Assembly: GCF_900182665.1 (NCBI RefSeq)
Contig: NZ_FXTL01000007.1
Location: 62,001-126,000, forward strand
Length of the DNA: 64,000 nt
From: Propioniciclava tarda
Lineage (GTDB): Bacteria > Actinomycetota > Actinomycetes > Propionibacteriales > Propionibacteriaceae
Reading direction: 5' to 3'
The position numbers and the translations under genes were made by a program. Positions 34,150-44,338 of the stretch are shown here, in pieces; the stretch's first letter is position 1, and every line of letters begins with the position of its first letter. The notes beneath the pieces were generated by a model. It searched no databases. It saw nothing but the letters and a program-made list of their open reading frames with translations, and was not told the DNA's origin.

Positions 34150-34782
34150 ATGGCGTCCGGCATGATGGGCGCCATGTCAGGCGTGGTGGAGGCCCTCGAG
34201 GGCAGGACTTTGTTCGCGGAGCTGCCGAGGGGCCTGTCCGGCTGGATGGGTGCCTGCGAGGTCCTGCTGCAGGAGCGCGTCCGTGCCTGGGCGTTCCCGG
34301 TCGGCGACGGCCACGCCCTGGCCGACTCGCTCCGGATCTTCGGACGCCGCGCGCGCATCGGAGTCCGGGGCGTCCGGACGCCTCAGGAGGTCTCGGACGC
34401 CTTCGCCGCCGGGGCCCACTTCGTCACGTCGCCGGTGGCGTCCCCTGAGCTGCTCGAGGCCGCCGGGGGGCGTCCGTTGGCGCTGGGCGGGCTGACGCCG
34501 AACGAGGTGCATGACGCGCTGGGACTAGGGGCGACGACGGTCCAGGTGATCCCGGCCGACGCCCTGGGCATGGCCTACGCGCGGGCCCTGGGCGACCTCT
34601 TCTCGGGTGCCGAGCTCATCGCGTCCGGACGACTGGAGCCCTTCCAGTGCGAGATGTGGCACGACGCGGGGGCGATCGCCGTCGGACTCGCGCCCGGCGT
34701 CCTCTTCCCGGAGGCGGCCAAGGGCGCGACGTCTGACCTGGATGCGCTCAGGCGCCGGGCTCGGGAGTTTGCCAGCGCCTGA
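34150..34782 (+). CDS. KDPG/KHG aldolase-like protein lacking the Schiff-base lysine
   Basis: 210 aa from ATG 34150. The TIM-barrel pattern of Eda proteins is visible: VGDGHALADSLRIFGRRARI, GAHFVTSPVASPELLEAA, PLALGGLTPNEVHDALGLGA and TTVQVIPADALGMAYARAL. The last segment corresponds to the FKFFPAE motif of KDPG aldolase, but the Lys that forms the Schiff base is Gln (VQV). The EVTLRT active-site stretch is also absent. It is probably not an ordinary aldolase. Several in-frame starts exist (34135 GTG, 34150, 34162, 34165, 34174 ATG); the family-like region begins after 34174. Confidence 0.68.
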   Translation: MASGMMGAMSGVVEALEGRTLFAELPRGLSGWMGACEVLLQERVRAWAFPVGDGHALADSLRIFGRRARIGVRGVRTPQEVSDAFAAGAHFVTSPVASPELLEAAGGRPLALGGLTPNEVHDALGLGATTVQVIPADALGMAYARALGDLFSGAELIASGRLEPFQCEMWHDAGAIAVGLAPGVLFPEAAKGATSDLDALRRRAREFASA

Positions 34783-34949
34783 GCGGGTTCTCGGTACCGC
34801 GTGGTTCTCGTTGCCGAACACGCCCCCGCTGCGCCCGTTTTGGCCATCGCCAACCACGCTGGACCCGATTTGGCCGAACCACCCGACGAATACGTTGCAA
34901 CATCTGACCGCTGCTGCTGGTCGTGGATGCACGTCGTTAGGCTGCGTTC

Positions 34950-36617
<1,668 letters not shown>

Positions 36618-36627
36618 CCCGTCCGGG

Positions 36628-36776
36628 TCAGGACCCGACCATGAAGGTGCAGTAGTTCCCGGCGACATGCCCTGCAGCCCCAGGCTGCTGAAGCACGCCT
36701 CGATGAGGGGACAGTCGTGCACGACGGAGGTGAGCTGGACGATCCAGTTCGTCGTGACCCCGGGGGTGAAGATCAA
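36628..36776 (-). other. possible C-terminal remnant of an unidentified gene
   Basis: On the minus strand, two adjacent frames give unusually protein-like text: FTPGVTTNWIVQLTSVVHDC, then PLIEACFSSLGLQG in one frame, and AGNYCTFMVGS ending in a stop in the next. Joined by one frame change they resemble the tail of a secreted, cysteine-containing protein. There is no start or upstream continuation. It sits convergent to pgi in a gap of 194 bp. Weak evidence; may be chance. Confidence 0.25.
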
Positions 36777-36811
36777 TGGGGGGACGCCGCCGGCTGGGTA
36801 GCCTGGTCGCC

Positions 36812-37477
36812 ATGCCCTTCCCCAGACCGGTCCGCGTTGCCCTCGGGCTCTGCGTCCTCGGTGCGCTGAGCATCGCCGCGAGCGTCGGGGGAGCCGCGGC
36901 GTGGGCGTCCCACTCGTCCGAAGGACGCCTGCAGACCGTCGCCGGCGTCGAGCCCCACGACGTCGCGATCGTCCTCGGCGCCGAGGTGCTGTCGGACGGG
37001 ACGCCGGCCAAGTTCACCGCCGCCCGCCTCGACGTCGCGATCAAGCTGTACAAGGCGGGCAAGGCGAAAGTGCTCGTGGTCAGCGGAAATAACTCCGCGG
37101 AGCATCACCGCGAGACCACGAACATGCGCCGCTACCTGGTCGCGCGCGGCGTCCCGTCCGCGAAGATCGTCGAGGACGCCGCCGGCAACGACACCTACGA
37201 CACCTGCATCCGGGCCCGCAACACGTTCGGGATCACGTCGGCCATCCTGGTCTCGCAGACGTACCACCTACCCCGCGCCATCACCGCCTGCCGCAGCCTC
37301 GGGGTGGACGCCGTCGGCGTCGGTGATTCGTCGGTCGCGAAGCTGCGCTTCTGGCGGACGGGCGTCCTGCGCGAGTATCCGGCCAACGTGAAGCTGGCAC
37401 TCGACGTGCTGAGAGGCGCGGGTCCCGAGGTTGCCGAGCCGCCGTCCAGGGCCGTGGCTGACGCTCTAGGCCGGTAA
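36812..37477 (+). CDS. SanA/YdcF-type DUF218 membrane protein
   Basis: 221 aa. An N-terminal hydrophobic segment (VALGLCVLGALSIAASVGGAAA) anchors it, followed by the DUF218 domain: VAIVLGAEVLSDGTPAKFTA, VLVVSGNNSAEHHRETTNMR, EDAAGNDTYDTCIRARNTFG and VSQTYHLPRAITACRSLGVD. This is the SanA/ElyC arrangement linked to envelope integrity and vancomycin exclusion. ATG 36812 gives the natural leader; a longer upstream frame adds only arginine-rich residues. Its last 12 bp overlap the convergent HAD gene. Confidence 0.85.
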   Translation: MPFPRPVRVALGLCVLGALSIAASVGGAAAWASHSSEGRLQTVAGVEPHDVAIVLGAEVLSDGTPAKFTAARLDVAIKLYKAGKAKVLVVSGNNSAEHHRETTNMRRYLVARGVPSAKIVEDAAGNDTYDTCIRARNTFGITSAILVSQTYHLPRAITACRSLGVDAVGVGDSSVAKLRFWRTGVLREYPANVKLALDVLRGAGPEVAEPPSRAVADALGR

Positions 37478-38269
37478 TCCCAACGCTCGGAGGTGGCCGA
37501 GCGCCGCGTCCAGATCGGGGCAGGCGAACCGCGCCTGGCCGAGTGCGGCGTGGGTGAGGGCGTACGGCGTCAGCGGGGGCATGCACAGCGCAACTCCGGC
37601 CCGCGACAGCATGCCGAGATCGTTCTCGCCGTCGCCGATCGCGATGGCGTCGGCCCAGTCGACGCCGAGGTCCCCGAGGACGAAATCGCCGCCCTTCGTG
37701 GCCGCCGACTCGGCGTGGACGACGTCGTAGTAGCCCGGGTAGGACGAGACCACCGTCAGGCTCGGATCGGACCTGAGGCCCTCGATCACGGCGCGCTGGG
37801 CGGGGCTCGTTTCGAAGATCAGCATTTTGATGACCCCGGCGACCTGGTCGAGCGGCAGCACGGTGGGGTGGACGAGCGTCATGGACGAGTCCTGACGGAC
37901 CATCGGCGTCGCATCGTCTTCGACGAACCAGTCGGACGCCGTGTACAGCCAGACCTCCATGCCGGCGGCCCGGCCGCGGGCCAGGACGGACGCGACGACG
38001 GCGTCCGAGAGGTGACGTTCGCCGATGTCGACCCAGCCGTGCGGCGTCCGGCGTTGGGCCGCCGACCCGCTGCCGCCGGCCACGTGCGTCACCATCGGCA
38101 GATCGGACGCCGTCCGCCGCAGGGAGCCAACCGTGCGTCCGGAGCACAGCGCTACCGGGACGCGGGCCGCGGCGAGGGCGTCCAGCAGGGCGAGCGCGCC
38201 CGGCTTGAAACCGGACTCGTCGCGCAGCGTTCCGTCGACGTCGATCAGGGCGGCTCCGAACGTGCGCAC
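37466..38269 (-). CDS. HAD-superfamily Cof-type sugar/nucleotide phosphatase
   Basis: 267 aa. HAD motifs are in order: DVDGTLRDESG (catalytic Asp), ALCSGRTVGSL, KGGDFVLGDLG and IAIGDGENDLGML. The Cof-type layout with a C2 cap fits sugar-phosphate or flavin-phosphate phosphatases. Substrate unknown. It is divergent from argS across about 62 bp and convergent with the SanA-like gene. Confidence 0.85.
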   Translation of the reverse strand: MRTFGAALIDVDGTLRDESGFKPGALALLDALAAARVPVALCSGRTVGSLRRTASDLPMVTHVAGGSGSAAQRRTPHGWVDIGERHLSDAVVASVLARGRAAGMEVWLYTASDWFVEDDATPMVRQDSSMTLVHPTVLPLDQVAGVIKMLIFETSPAQRAVIEGLRSDPSLTVVSSYPGYYDVVHAESAATKGGDFVLGDLGVDWADAIAIGDGENDLGMLSRAGVALCMPPLTPYALTHAALGQARFACPDLDAALGHLRALGLPA

Positions 38270-38331
38270 GCGTCCTCCTTGGGGTCGGTCCCCAACCTAG
38301 CCGCAGCGCTGAGCGTGAGAGAATGCCGACC

Positions 38332-39969
38332 ATGTTGTCACTGCCCTCGTTGCTCACCTCGCGTGTCGAAGCCGCCGCCGGGATCGATCCGGAGATGCGT
38401 CCGGCGACCAAGCCGCAGTTCGGCCACTTTCAGAGCAACGTGGCGCTGCGCCTGGCGAAGTCCGAGGGACGCCCTCCGCGCGAGGTCGCGGCGCGGCTCG
38501 TGGCCGAGATCGACGTCGCCGACCTGTGCGAGCCGCTCGAGATCGCGGGGCCGGGCTTCATCAACGTCCGGATCAAGGCGTCCGTGCTGGCGCAGGTGGC
38601 GTCCGAGCTGATGAACGACCCGAACACAGGCATTGACAAGGCCGAACGCCCTGAGGTCGTCGTGATCGACTATTCGGCGCCGAACGTGGCCAAGCCGATG
38701 CACGTGGGCAACCTGCGCTCGACGATTATCGGCGACTGCTTCAACCGGGTGCTGACCGCGCAGGGCCACCGGGTGATCCCGCAGAACCACATCGGCGACT
38801 GGGGCACCCAGTTCGGAATGCTGGTCGAGCAGATCTTGTTCGAGGGCGCGGACGCCTCCGCGATGACCCTGGACGACTCTGTCGCGCTCTACCGGCGGGC
38901 GCAGGCGCACTTCAAGGACGACGCCGACTGGGCGGACGCCGCCCGCCGCCGGGTGGTCGCGCTGCAGTCGGGCGACCCGCAGACCCGCGAGATCTGGCAG
39001 CAGTTGATCGAGGTCAGCAAGTTGGGCTTCAACGAGGCGTACGACCGGCTCGGCGTCCTGCTGACCGACGAGCACCTGGCGGGGGAGTCCATCTACAACG
39101 CCGATCTGCCGGCCGTCGCTGCCGACCTGGAGGCGCGCGGCATCGGCGTCATCGATGACGGCGCGCTGTGCGTCTACGTCGACGGCATGGACGCCCCCAT
39201 GATCGTCCGCAAGAGCGACGGCGGCTTCGGCTACGGCGCGACGGACCTAGCGGCGATCCGTTACCGCATGGGCACGCTGCACGCCGATCGGCTCATCTAC
39301 GTCGTCGGCATGCCGCAGGCGTTCCACTTCGAGCAGGTGTTCGGGGTGGCCCGGAAGGCGGGCTACCTGCCGGACGGCGTCCGGGCTGAGCATGTCGGCT
39401 TCGGATCGGTGCTGGGCGCGGACGGCAAGATGCTGCGGACCCGTGAAGGTGGCACCGTCACGCTCACCTACCTGCTCGACCAGGCGGAGGAGGTCGCGGC
39501 GCGTCCGGTGGCGATGGCGGCGATCAAGTACTCGGATCTGTCGAACTCGCTCCACAAGGACTACGTCTTCGACCTCGATCGGATGACGGCGACCACGGGC
39601 AACACGGGGCCGTACCTGCAGTACGCGCACGCTCGGGCGTCCCGGATTCTGCGCAACGCGGCGGAGTTGGGGCTCACGGTGCCCGCGGCGGTCACGGTGC
39701 TGGACGCCCCCGAGGAGCAGGCGCTGGCGCTGCTGCTGTCGCGGTTCGGCGAGGTGGTGGCCGAGGTCGGCGAGAACCTGCAGCCGCACAAGCTGTGCGC
39801 CTATCTGTACGACCTCGCCACGGCGATGAGCGTCTTCTACGAGCAGTGCCCGGTGCTGAAGTCGGACGGCGAGGTGCGCGCGTCCAGGTTGGCGCTGTGC
39901 GCGACGACCAAGAAGGTGCTCGCGGTGGGCCTGGGCCTGTTAGGCATCGAGGCGCCGGACGCCATGTGA
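38332..39969 (+). CDS. argS: arginyl-tRNA synthetase
   Basis: 545 aa from ATG 38332. The HIGH-type motif appears in APNVAKPMHVGNLRSTIIGD, the KMSK-type region in GADGKMLRTREGGTVT, and the C-terminal anticodon-binding domain in NLQPHKLCAYLYDLATAMSV. An in-frame ATG nine bases upstream (38323) would add three residues; I prefer 38332 because GAGAG is then at better distance and the family usually starts at this point. It charges tRNA-Arg. The downstream 155 bp have no gene until a remnant at 40125. Confidence 0.95.
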   Translation: MLSLPSLLTSRVEAAAGIDPEMRPATKPQFGHFQSNVALRLAKSEGRPPREVAARLVAEIDVADLCEPLEIAGPGFINVRIKASVLAQVASELMNDPNTGIDKAERPEVVVIDYSAPNVAKPMHVGNLRSTIIGDCFNRVLTAQGHRVIPQNHIGDWGTQFGMLVEQILFEGADASAMTLDDSVALYRRAQAHFKDDADWADAARRRVVALQSGDPQTREIWQQLIEVSKLGFNEAYDRLGVLLTDEHLAGESIYNADLPAVAADLEARGIGVIDDGALCVYVDGMDAPMIVRKSDGGFGYGATDLAAIRYRMGTLHADRLIYVVGMPQAFHFEQVFGVARKAGYLPDGVRAEHVGFGSVLGADGKMLRTREGGTVTLTYLLDQAEEVAARPVAMAAIKYSDLSNSLHKDYVFDLDRMTATTGNTGPYLQYAHARASRILRNAAELGLTVPAAVTVLDAPEEQALALLLSRFGEVVAEVGENLQPHKLCAYLYDLATAMSVFYEQCPVLKSDGEVRASRLALCATTKKVLAVGLGLLGIEAPDAM

Positions 39970-40124
39970 GGGGTTCATTGCTGCGCAGTTAGCGCTCGAC
40001 GCGTGAATCGTGCAGCAATGAAGCACGCGTGTGGGCCGGGCTATCCACGGATTCGCCCTGGGTGACACCAAACAGCGGTCGGCGCCCCCTGTGGAGGGGA
40101 CCTTCCTACCCGAGAGGGATCCCC

Positions 40125-40547
40125 ATGGCCCCGCCGTTTCCGACCCACCCTGGCCAGCGCGGCCTCGCGACAGGACGCCAACTGGCCGCTGCGGGGTGGA
40201 GCGCCTCAGCGGTCCATCACCTGACCCGATCTGGACGCCAGATCCTTCCTGAGACGCGGAGCGGTTCGGCGAGGTGCGGGCGGCGCGCGCACGTGGCCTC
40301 ACGATCCACGCGCTCGAAGAGGGACTGACCCTTGCGATCCGTGTGCATGCCGAGCTCACCTCGGGACGGCACAACAGCACTCGTGGCGTCCGTGAAGGCC
40401 TCCGCGATGTCGAAGCTGGCGCGTGGTCGGTGCCCGGTGGCGCCGATCACGCTGCGCGATCGACCGTTCGAGTTCCTGGACGCCGTCGCCGCCACCACGC
40501 GGCAGCGGACTGCCTTCAAGGCGGCGAGACCTGCGCGCTCAGCGTGA
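40125..40547 (+). pseudogene. degraded AbiEi/DUF559-like transcriptional regulator
   Basis: Three pieces of one protein occur in order but in different frames. The first (frame from ATG 40125) is THPGQRGLATGRQLAAAGWS followed by ASAVHHLTRSGRQILPETRS, the N-terminal wHTH of AbiEi-type antitoxin proteins. The second (from about 40274) is RGLTIHALEEGLTLAIRVHA and DVEAGAWSVPGG. The third (about 40440-40547) is ITLRDRPFEFLDAVAATT ending in a stop. The nuclease-like middle and its catalytic residues are mostly missing. I infer a decayed gene with frameshifts and at least one deletion. Confidence 0.6.
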
Positions 40548-40567
40548 CTTCGGCCGCACTGAACCGA

Positions 40568-41347
40568 TTACGTCTTCAGCACGTCCGGATGCTTCAGCCG
40601 ATCAGCGGCGAGCCAGGCGGCGCCGACGATCCCGGCGGCGTTCCGCAGCTCGGCCGGGACGATCGGGGTATTCAGCTTCAGCAGCGGCAGGAACTTGTCG
40701 GAGTTCTTGCTGACACCGCCGCCGACCACGATCAGGTCGGGCCAGAGGTAGAACTCGAGGCGGCTGTAGTACTCCTGCAGCCGCGGCGCCCACTGCTCGA
40801 ACGTGAGCCCCTCGCGCTCGCGCGCGCTGGCCGCGGTCGAGGGCTCGCAGTCGGCGCCGTTGATCTCGATGTGGCCGAGCTCGACGTTGGGCACCAGGAC
40901 GCCCTTGTTGATCACGGCCGTGCCGATGCCGGTGCCGAGCGTGGTGAGCACGACGAGTCCCGGGTGGCCCTTGGCCGCCCCGTAGTGCACCTCGGCGACG
41001 CCAGCGGCGTCCGCGTCGTTGACGAGGAAGATGTCGCGACCCAAGGCATCCTCGAAGATCCGCTCGGCGGGGGCGTTGATCCAGGACTTGTCGATGTTGG
41101 CGGCCGTCCGGGTGACGCCGTGGGTGACCACGGCCGGGATGGTGATGCCGATGGGTCCGTCGTCCAGACCCTCCGCGAAGTGGTCGACGAGCTGCTTCAC
41201 GACGGCCGCCACGTTCTGCGGGGTCGACTCGGCGGGCGTCGGGATGCGCAGCCGGTCCGTCGCGAACTCGCCCTTCTTGAGGTCGACGAGCGCCCCCTTG
41301 ATGCCTGATCCGCCGATGTCGATGCCGAGAACGTGACGCTTAGCCAT
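40568..41347 (-). CDS. ppgK: polyphosphate glucokinase (ROK family)
   Basis: 259 aa, the usual length for the family. ROK motifs: GIDIGGSGIKGALVDL, ITIPAVVTHGV, NDADAAGVAEVHYG, LTTLGTGIGTAVINKGVLVP and NVELGHIEINGAD with the catalytic residues; WPDLIVVGGGVSKN is also typical of polyphosphate/ATP glucokinases of actinobacteria. It phosphorylates glucose using inorganic polyphosphate (and often ATP). The downstream PH-domain gene overlaps it by 8 bp (41340-41347). Confidence 0.9.
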   Translation of the reverse strand: MAKRHVLGIDIGGSGIKGALVDLKKGEFATDRLRIPTPAESTPQNVAAVVKQLVDHFAEGLDDGPIGITIPAVVTHGVTRTAANIDKSWINAPAERIFEDALGRDIFLVNDADAAGVAEVHYGAAKGHPGLVVLTTLGTGIGTAVINKGVLVPNVELGHIEINGADCEPSTAASAREREGLTFEQWAPRLQEYYSRLEFYLWPDLIVVGGGVSKNSDKFLPLLKLNTPIVPAELRNAAGIVGAAWLAADRLKHPDVLKT

Positions 41348-42929
41348 GGCTGAACCCTAGCGACTCGCTCGCACCCTCGGCAGGGGTGTCGAGGGTCGGC
41401 ATCGCCCTTTGTCGGGACTGCCGGGCGCGGTCCAGTTCCGCGAACGCGAACTCGGACGCCGCCGGCTCGGCCATGACGGTGGTCGCGGCACGGAACACGT
41501 CCGAGGTGTGCACTTCGATGGTCGCGATCCCCAGCTTTCGGCGGACCGGACCCGTGGTCGTCCGCACCGACTGGACGCGCGCGTGGGGCACCACCCAGGT
41601 CGTCCGCGTGAGCCAGCCCGACCGGACGACCAAGACGCGGGCGTCCCAGCCGCAGGCGATGAACCGCCAGCCCAACGGCGAGATCCACCGGGCCGCCCGC
41701 GGGCCCGGACGCAACGCGATGGCGTCCAGGTCGACGTCAGGCCACAGCGCCCGAAGCGCCACGTCGACCGCCTGCCGGTTGCCGATGGGCAGCATGATCG
41801 AGGACGCCCCCGCGCCGTCCTCGTTGGTGGTGATGCCGCGCAGGCCGAGGAAGGAGAGGTCCACGCGGGCGCGTCCGATCAGGCGCCACAGGACGGGCTC
41901 GTGGATCCGGATCGCCTGCACGCGGTGCACGGGCACCGTCTCCGATGTCAGCGAGGTGAGACCCCGGGTGATGCGCAGCCCAGCCGGCGTCTGGGCCAGC
42001 GTGTACCGGAACTGGCCGAGCACCCGACTCGACAGGAAGCTGGCGATGGAGATCGCGATCGGCAGGATGCCTCCGCCGATGAGCAGCGGCGTTGCGGTCA
42101 CCACGCCGATGACCAGGGGGATCGCAGCCGCCAGCACCAGCAACAGCAGCTCGTGCGACAGCGCCGCGCCCAGCACGAGTTCGCCCGCGGGCACGGTCAG
42201 CAGGACCCGATCGTGGACGCCGCGGTCGTCCCAGGCGCTCGTCCCGGCCGCCGCCGCAGCCGTCGAGGGGGTGAGCCCGTGCGCCCTCCTCATCAGGAAG
42301 TCACGCAGTTCCACGGCCCGCGTCCGGGAGAGGTACTGCAGGCGGACCGGCGCGTCCCCGCCGACGTCGATCGTCACTTCCGCCATGCCGAGCAGCCGCG
42401 CCGCGAAGCGCTGCGTGACGTCGACCGACTGGATGCGTTGGTAAGCGATCCGCTTGCTCTCGTGCTCCACGCCCTTGTGTTCCACCCGGAACTCGGACGC
42501 CGTCGCGATGAAGCGGGTCGTCCACCAGGTCCACAGGTTCCACGCGACCGACACCAGCCCCACGGCCCCGACGATCAGCAGCCACCAGGGGAACCGTCCG
42601 AGGTCGGCCGGAATGATCTCGCCCCGATTCTCGATGAACTGGCGTCCGAAGAAGATGACCATCGCCACGAGCCAGACCCAGACCTGCACGATCGGGGTCA
42701 GCGGGTGCGGTCGTTCTTCGGTGAGCACCGATCCGGACGCCGCGGGCGCGGCCCCGTCCTCGGTCGGCTTCTCGGCCGGCCACGCGGACGCCCGATCCGC
42801 CGCGAAGTCGGGTCGGCCGGCGTCCGTGGGCCGCTGCTCCGGGACGGCGCCGTGCACCTGCTCGGCGGGCGAACGGACGCCGGCGGCGTCCGGTGGTAGG
42901 AACTCGGGCATCGAATCGGACGGGGTCAC
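41340..42929 (-). CDS. bacterial PH-domain membrane protein (YdbT-type)
   Basis: 529 aa from GTG 42929, which overlaps the stop of the upstream PH protein by 4 bp (GTGA). It contains repeated bacterial PH (bPH_2) domains: RIAYQRIQSVDVTQRFAARL, GMAEVTIDVGGDAPVRLQYL, VPVHRVQAIRIHEPVLWRLI and VVPHARVQSVRTTTGPVRRK. Several pairs of helices lie between (IVQVWVWLVAMVIFFG; LLLLVLAAAIPLVIGVV). The first 70 residues are proline/alanine-rich and disordered. These proteins form envelope complexes with a small partner (YdbS-like), here encoded just upstream. Function in the cell is unsettled. Confidence 0.88.
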   Translation of the reverse strand: MTPSDSMPEFLPPDAAGVRSPAEQVHGAVPEQRPTDAGRPDFAADRASAWPAEKPTEDGAAPAASGSVLTEERPHPLTPIVQVWVWLVAMVIFFGRQFIENRGEIIPADLGRFPWWLLIVGAVGLVSVAWNLWTWWTTRFIATASEFRVEHKGVEHESKRIAYQRIQSVDVTQRFAARLLGMAEVTIDVGGDAPVRLQYLSRTRAVELRDFLMRRAHGLTPSTAAAAAGTSAWDDRGVHDRVLLTVPAGELVLGAALSHELLLLVLAAAIPLVIGVVTATPLLIGGGILPIAISIASFLSSRVLGQFRYTLAQTPAGLRITRGLTSLTSETVPVHRVQAIRIHEPVLWRLIGRARVDLSFLGLRGITTNEDGAGASSIMLPIGNRQAVDVALRALWPDVDLDAIALRPGPRAARWISPLGWRFIACGWDARVLVVRSGWLTRTTWVVPHARVQSVRTTTGPVRRKLGIATIEVHTSDVFRAATTVMAEPAASEFAFAELDRARQSRQRAMPTLDTPAEGASESLGFSHG

Positions 42930-43432
42930 AGCCCGGCTCCGCCCGCTTCTGACAGCTCGATCATCCGATCGCGCAGGGCGACGGCGTCCGCGTGGGGGAG
43001 GCCGGGGATGGTGGCGCGCGACTGGACGGCGGCGGTGATCAGCTGCACGTTGGCGAGGCCCTGCGACCGCAGCAGCGGACCCGAGCTGACCTCGACCATC
43101 TGCAGACGGCCGAACGGGATGACCGTGAGTTCCCGCGTCCAGAGCCCGTGTGTGATGCACAGGTCGCTGTCACGTTCGGCCCAGCCCCACGAGCGGACCC
43201 AGCGCCCCGCCCGGACGACCCGCCACGCCGTCCACGCCAGTCCGACCCCGGCGATCACGGCGGTCAGCCAGGTGAGCTGCAGCGCGATCCAAGACGCCGC
43301 CGCGGCCACGCACCAGAACACAAGGCTCGTGAGCAGCGCGGACAGCCGCCTCACGACCACGTACCGCGGCGAAAGAGACCGCCACGCGGCGTTGTCGGGG
43401 CGGAACAGTGAGTCGGGCGTCGATTCGGTCAC
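42926..43432 (-). CDS. small bacterial PH-domain membrane protein (YdbS-type)
   Basis: 168 aa. Two helices (LSALLTSLVFWCVAAAASWI and LTWLTAVIAGVGLAWTAWRV) precede a single bPH_2 domain with WGWAERDSDLCITHGLWTRE, LTVIPFGRLQMVEVSSGPLL and ANVQLITAAV. The pair with the larger protein downstream (4-bp overlap) is a common actinobacterial arrangement. GTG/ATG starts at 43432. Confidence 0.88.
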   Translation of the reverse strand: MTESTPDSLFRPDNAAWRSLSPRYVVVRRLSALLTSLVFWCVAAAASWIALQLTWLTAVIAGVGLAWTAWRVVRAGRWVRSWGWAERDSDLCITHGLWTRELTVIPFGRLQMVEVSSGPLLRSQGLANVQLITAAVQSRATIPGLPHADAVALRDRMIELSEAGGAGL

Positions 43433-43491
43433 GACTCAACCGTACGGGAGGCGCGTCGCGGGCCCCTACCGACCGGTGGCCAGCCGAAGGT

Positions 43492-44139
43492 CTACCGACG
43501 CTCGGGCTGCGCGGGGGGCGTCCGGCGCGGTTTGGCCTTGACGCTAACGCCGCCGAAGAGGCACATGCCGCGGAGCCGGACGGTGGGCGCCCCCGGAACC
43601 GGGGACGCGTCCTTGACGTCGGACCCGCCGAAGATGCTGATCACCTGGTTCTCGACCCGGACGCCCTCGGGCACGATGACCGTGAGACCGCCGAACAGGC
43701 AGGCGAGGTCGATGTCGATGACCGGGGACGTGAAGGTGGCGTCCCGCATGTCGAGTTCGGTGCCGCCGAAGAGGGTGAGGCTCATGATCTGGGCCGGGAT
43801 GAACCACTGACCCTTGCGTGACGTTCCGCCGAAGATCGACAGGGCGAAGCCGTTGCCGTCGCTGGGACGGGGTGCGCCGAACGTCCAGGACGCTGGCGCG
43901 GACGCCCGGGCGACCGCGAGGTCCTGGGTGAGGGGGACGAGGTCGCCCACCGTCTTCGCGTTCATCGCCGCCGACAACCGGTCGGCGTGCTCGTCGACGG
44001 TGAGGCGTCCTTCGGCATAGGCCTGGGCGAGGACGCCGGCGACAACGTCCCGATCGGCGTCCGATGCCCGCAACGAGGGCGACGGCTGGCCGGGGCGGTA
44101 GGGATCAGGGACAGCGGGCCAGGGGCCGGGGGCGGTCAT
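43492..44139 (-). CDS. DUF1707 SHOCT-like and LiaF-type protein
   Basis: 215 aa. The N-terminal DUF1707 region reads LRASDADRDVVAGVLAQAYA followed by EGRLTVDEHADRLSAAMNAK, and the C-terminal half (ALSIFGGTSRKGQW, SLTLFGGTELDMRDATF, VIDIDLACLFGGLTVIVPEG) has the LiaF-like cell-wall-antibiotic-response fold. There is no clear membrane helix between, so it may act at the membrane surface. It precedes the tRNA-Gly region (110 bp). Confidence 0.87.
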   Translation of the reverse strand: MTAPGPWPAVPDPYRPGQPSPSLRASDADRDVVAGVLAQAYAEGRLTVDEHADRLSAAMNAKTVGDLVPLTQDLAVARASAPASWTFGAPRPSDGNGFALSIFGGTSRKGQWFIPAQIMSLTLFGGTELDMRDATFTSPVIDIDLACLFGGLTVIVPEGVRVENQVISIFGGSDVKDASPVPGAPTVRLRGMCLFGGVSVKAKPRRTPPAQPERR

Positions 44140-44249
44140 GGCCCAAGAGTAACGTCCGCCGCCGAACAGGCGAGTGCTGCGCAGGCTCCGGACGCCGGGG
44201 CCGGTTTGCCTGGACGTCGGCGCGGGCGGCTAAACTAGGGCGACGCCTG

Positions 44250-44323
44250 GCGGGCGTAGCTCAATGGTAGAGCGCCAGCTTCCCAAGCTGGACACGCGGG
44301 TTCGATTCCCGTCGCCCGCTCCA
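44250..44323 (+). tRNA. tRNA-Gly (anticodon CCC) with encoded CCA
   Basis: The cloverleaf is complete: acceptor GCGGGCG pairs with CGCCCGC at 44313-44319, D arm GCTC...GAGC, anticodon stem CCAGC/GCTGG with loop TTCCCAA (anticodon CCC), T arm GCGGG-TTCGATT-CCCGT and a chromosomally encoded CCA at 44321-44323. Its 3' half is duplicated at 48132-48175, so it is the integration site of the adjacent island. The gene is kept intact at the left junction. Confidence 0.97.
44279..44322 (+). repeat. attL core (tRNA-Gly 3' half)
   Basis: Starts at CTTCCCAAGC in the anticodon arm and ends at CGCCCGCTCC. It is identical to 48132-48175 over 44 bp; outside, the bases diverge (G before the left copy and T before the right; A after the left and G after the right). 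This defines the crossover segment. Confidence 0.9.
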
Positions 44324-44338
44324 ATCGAACAGTGCTTG

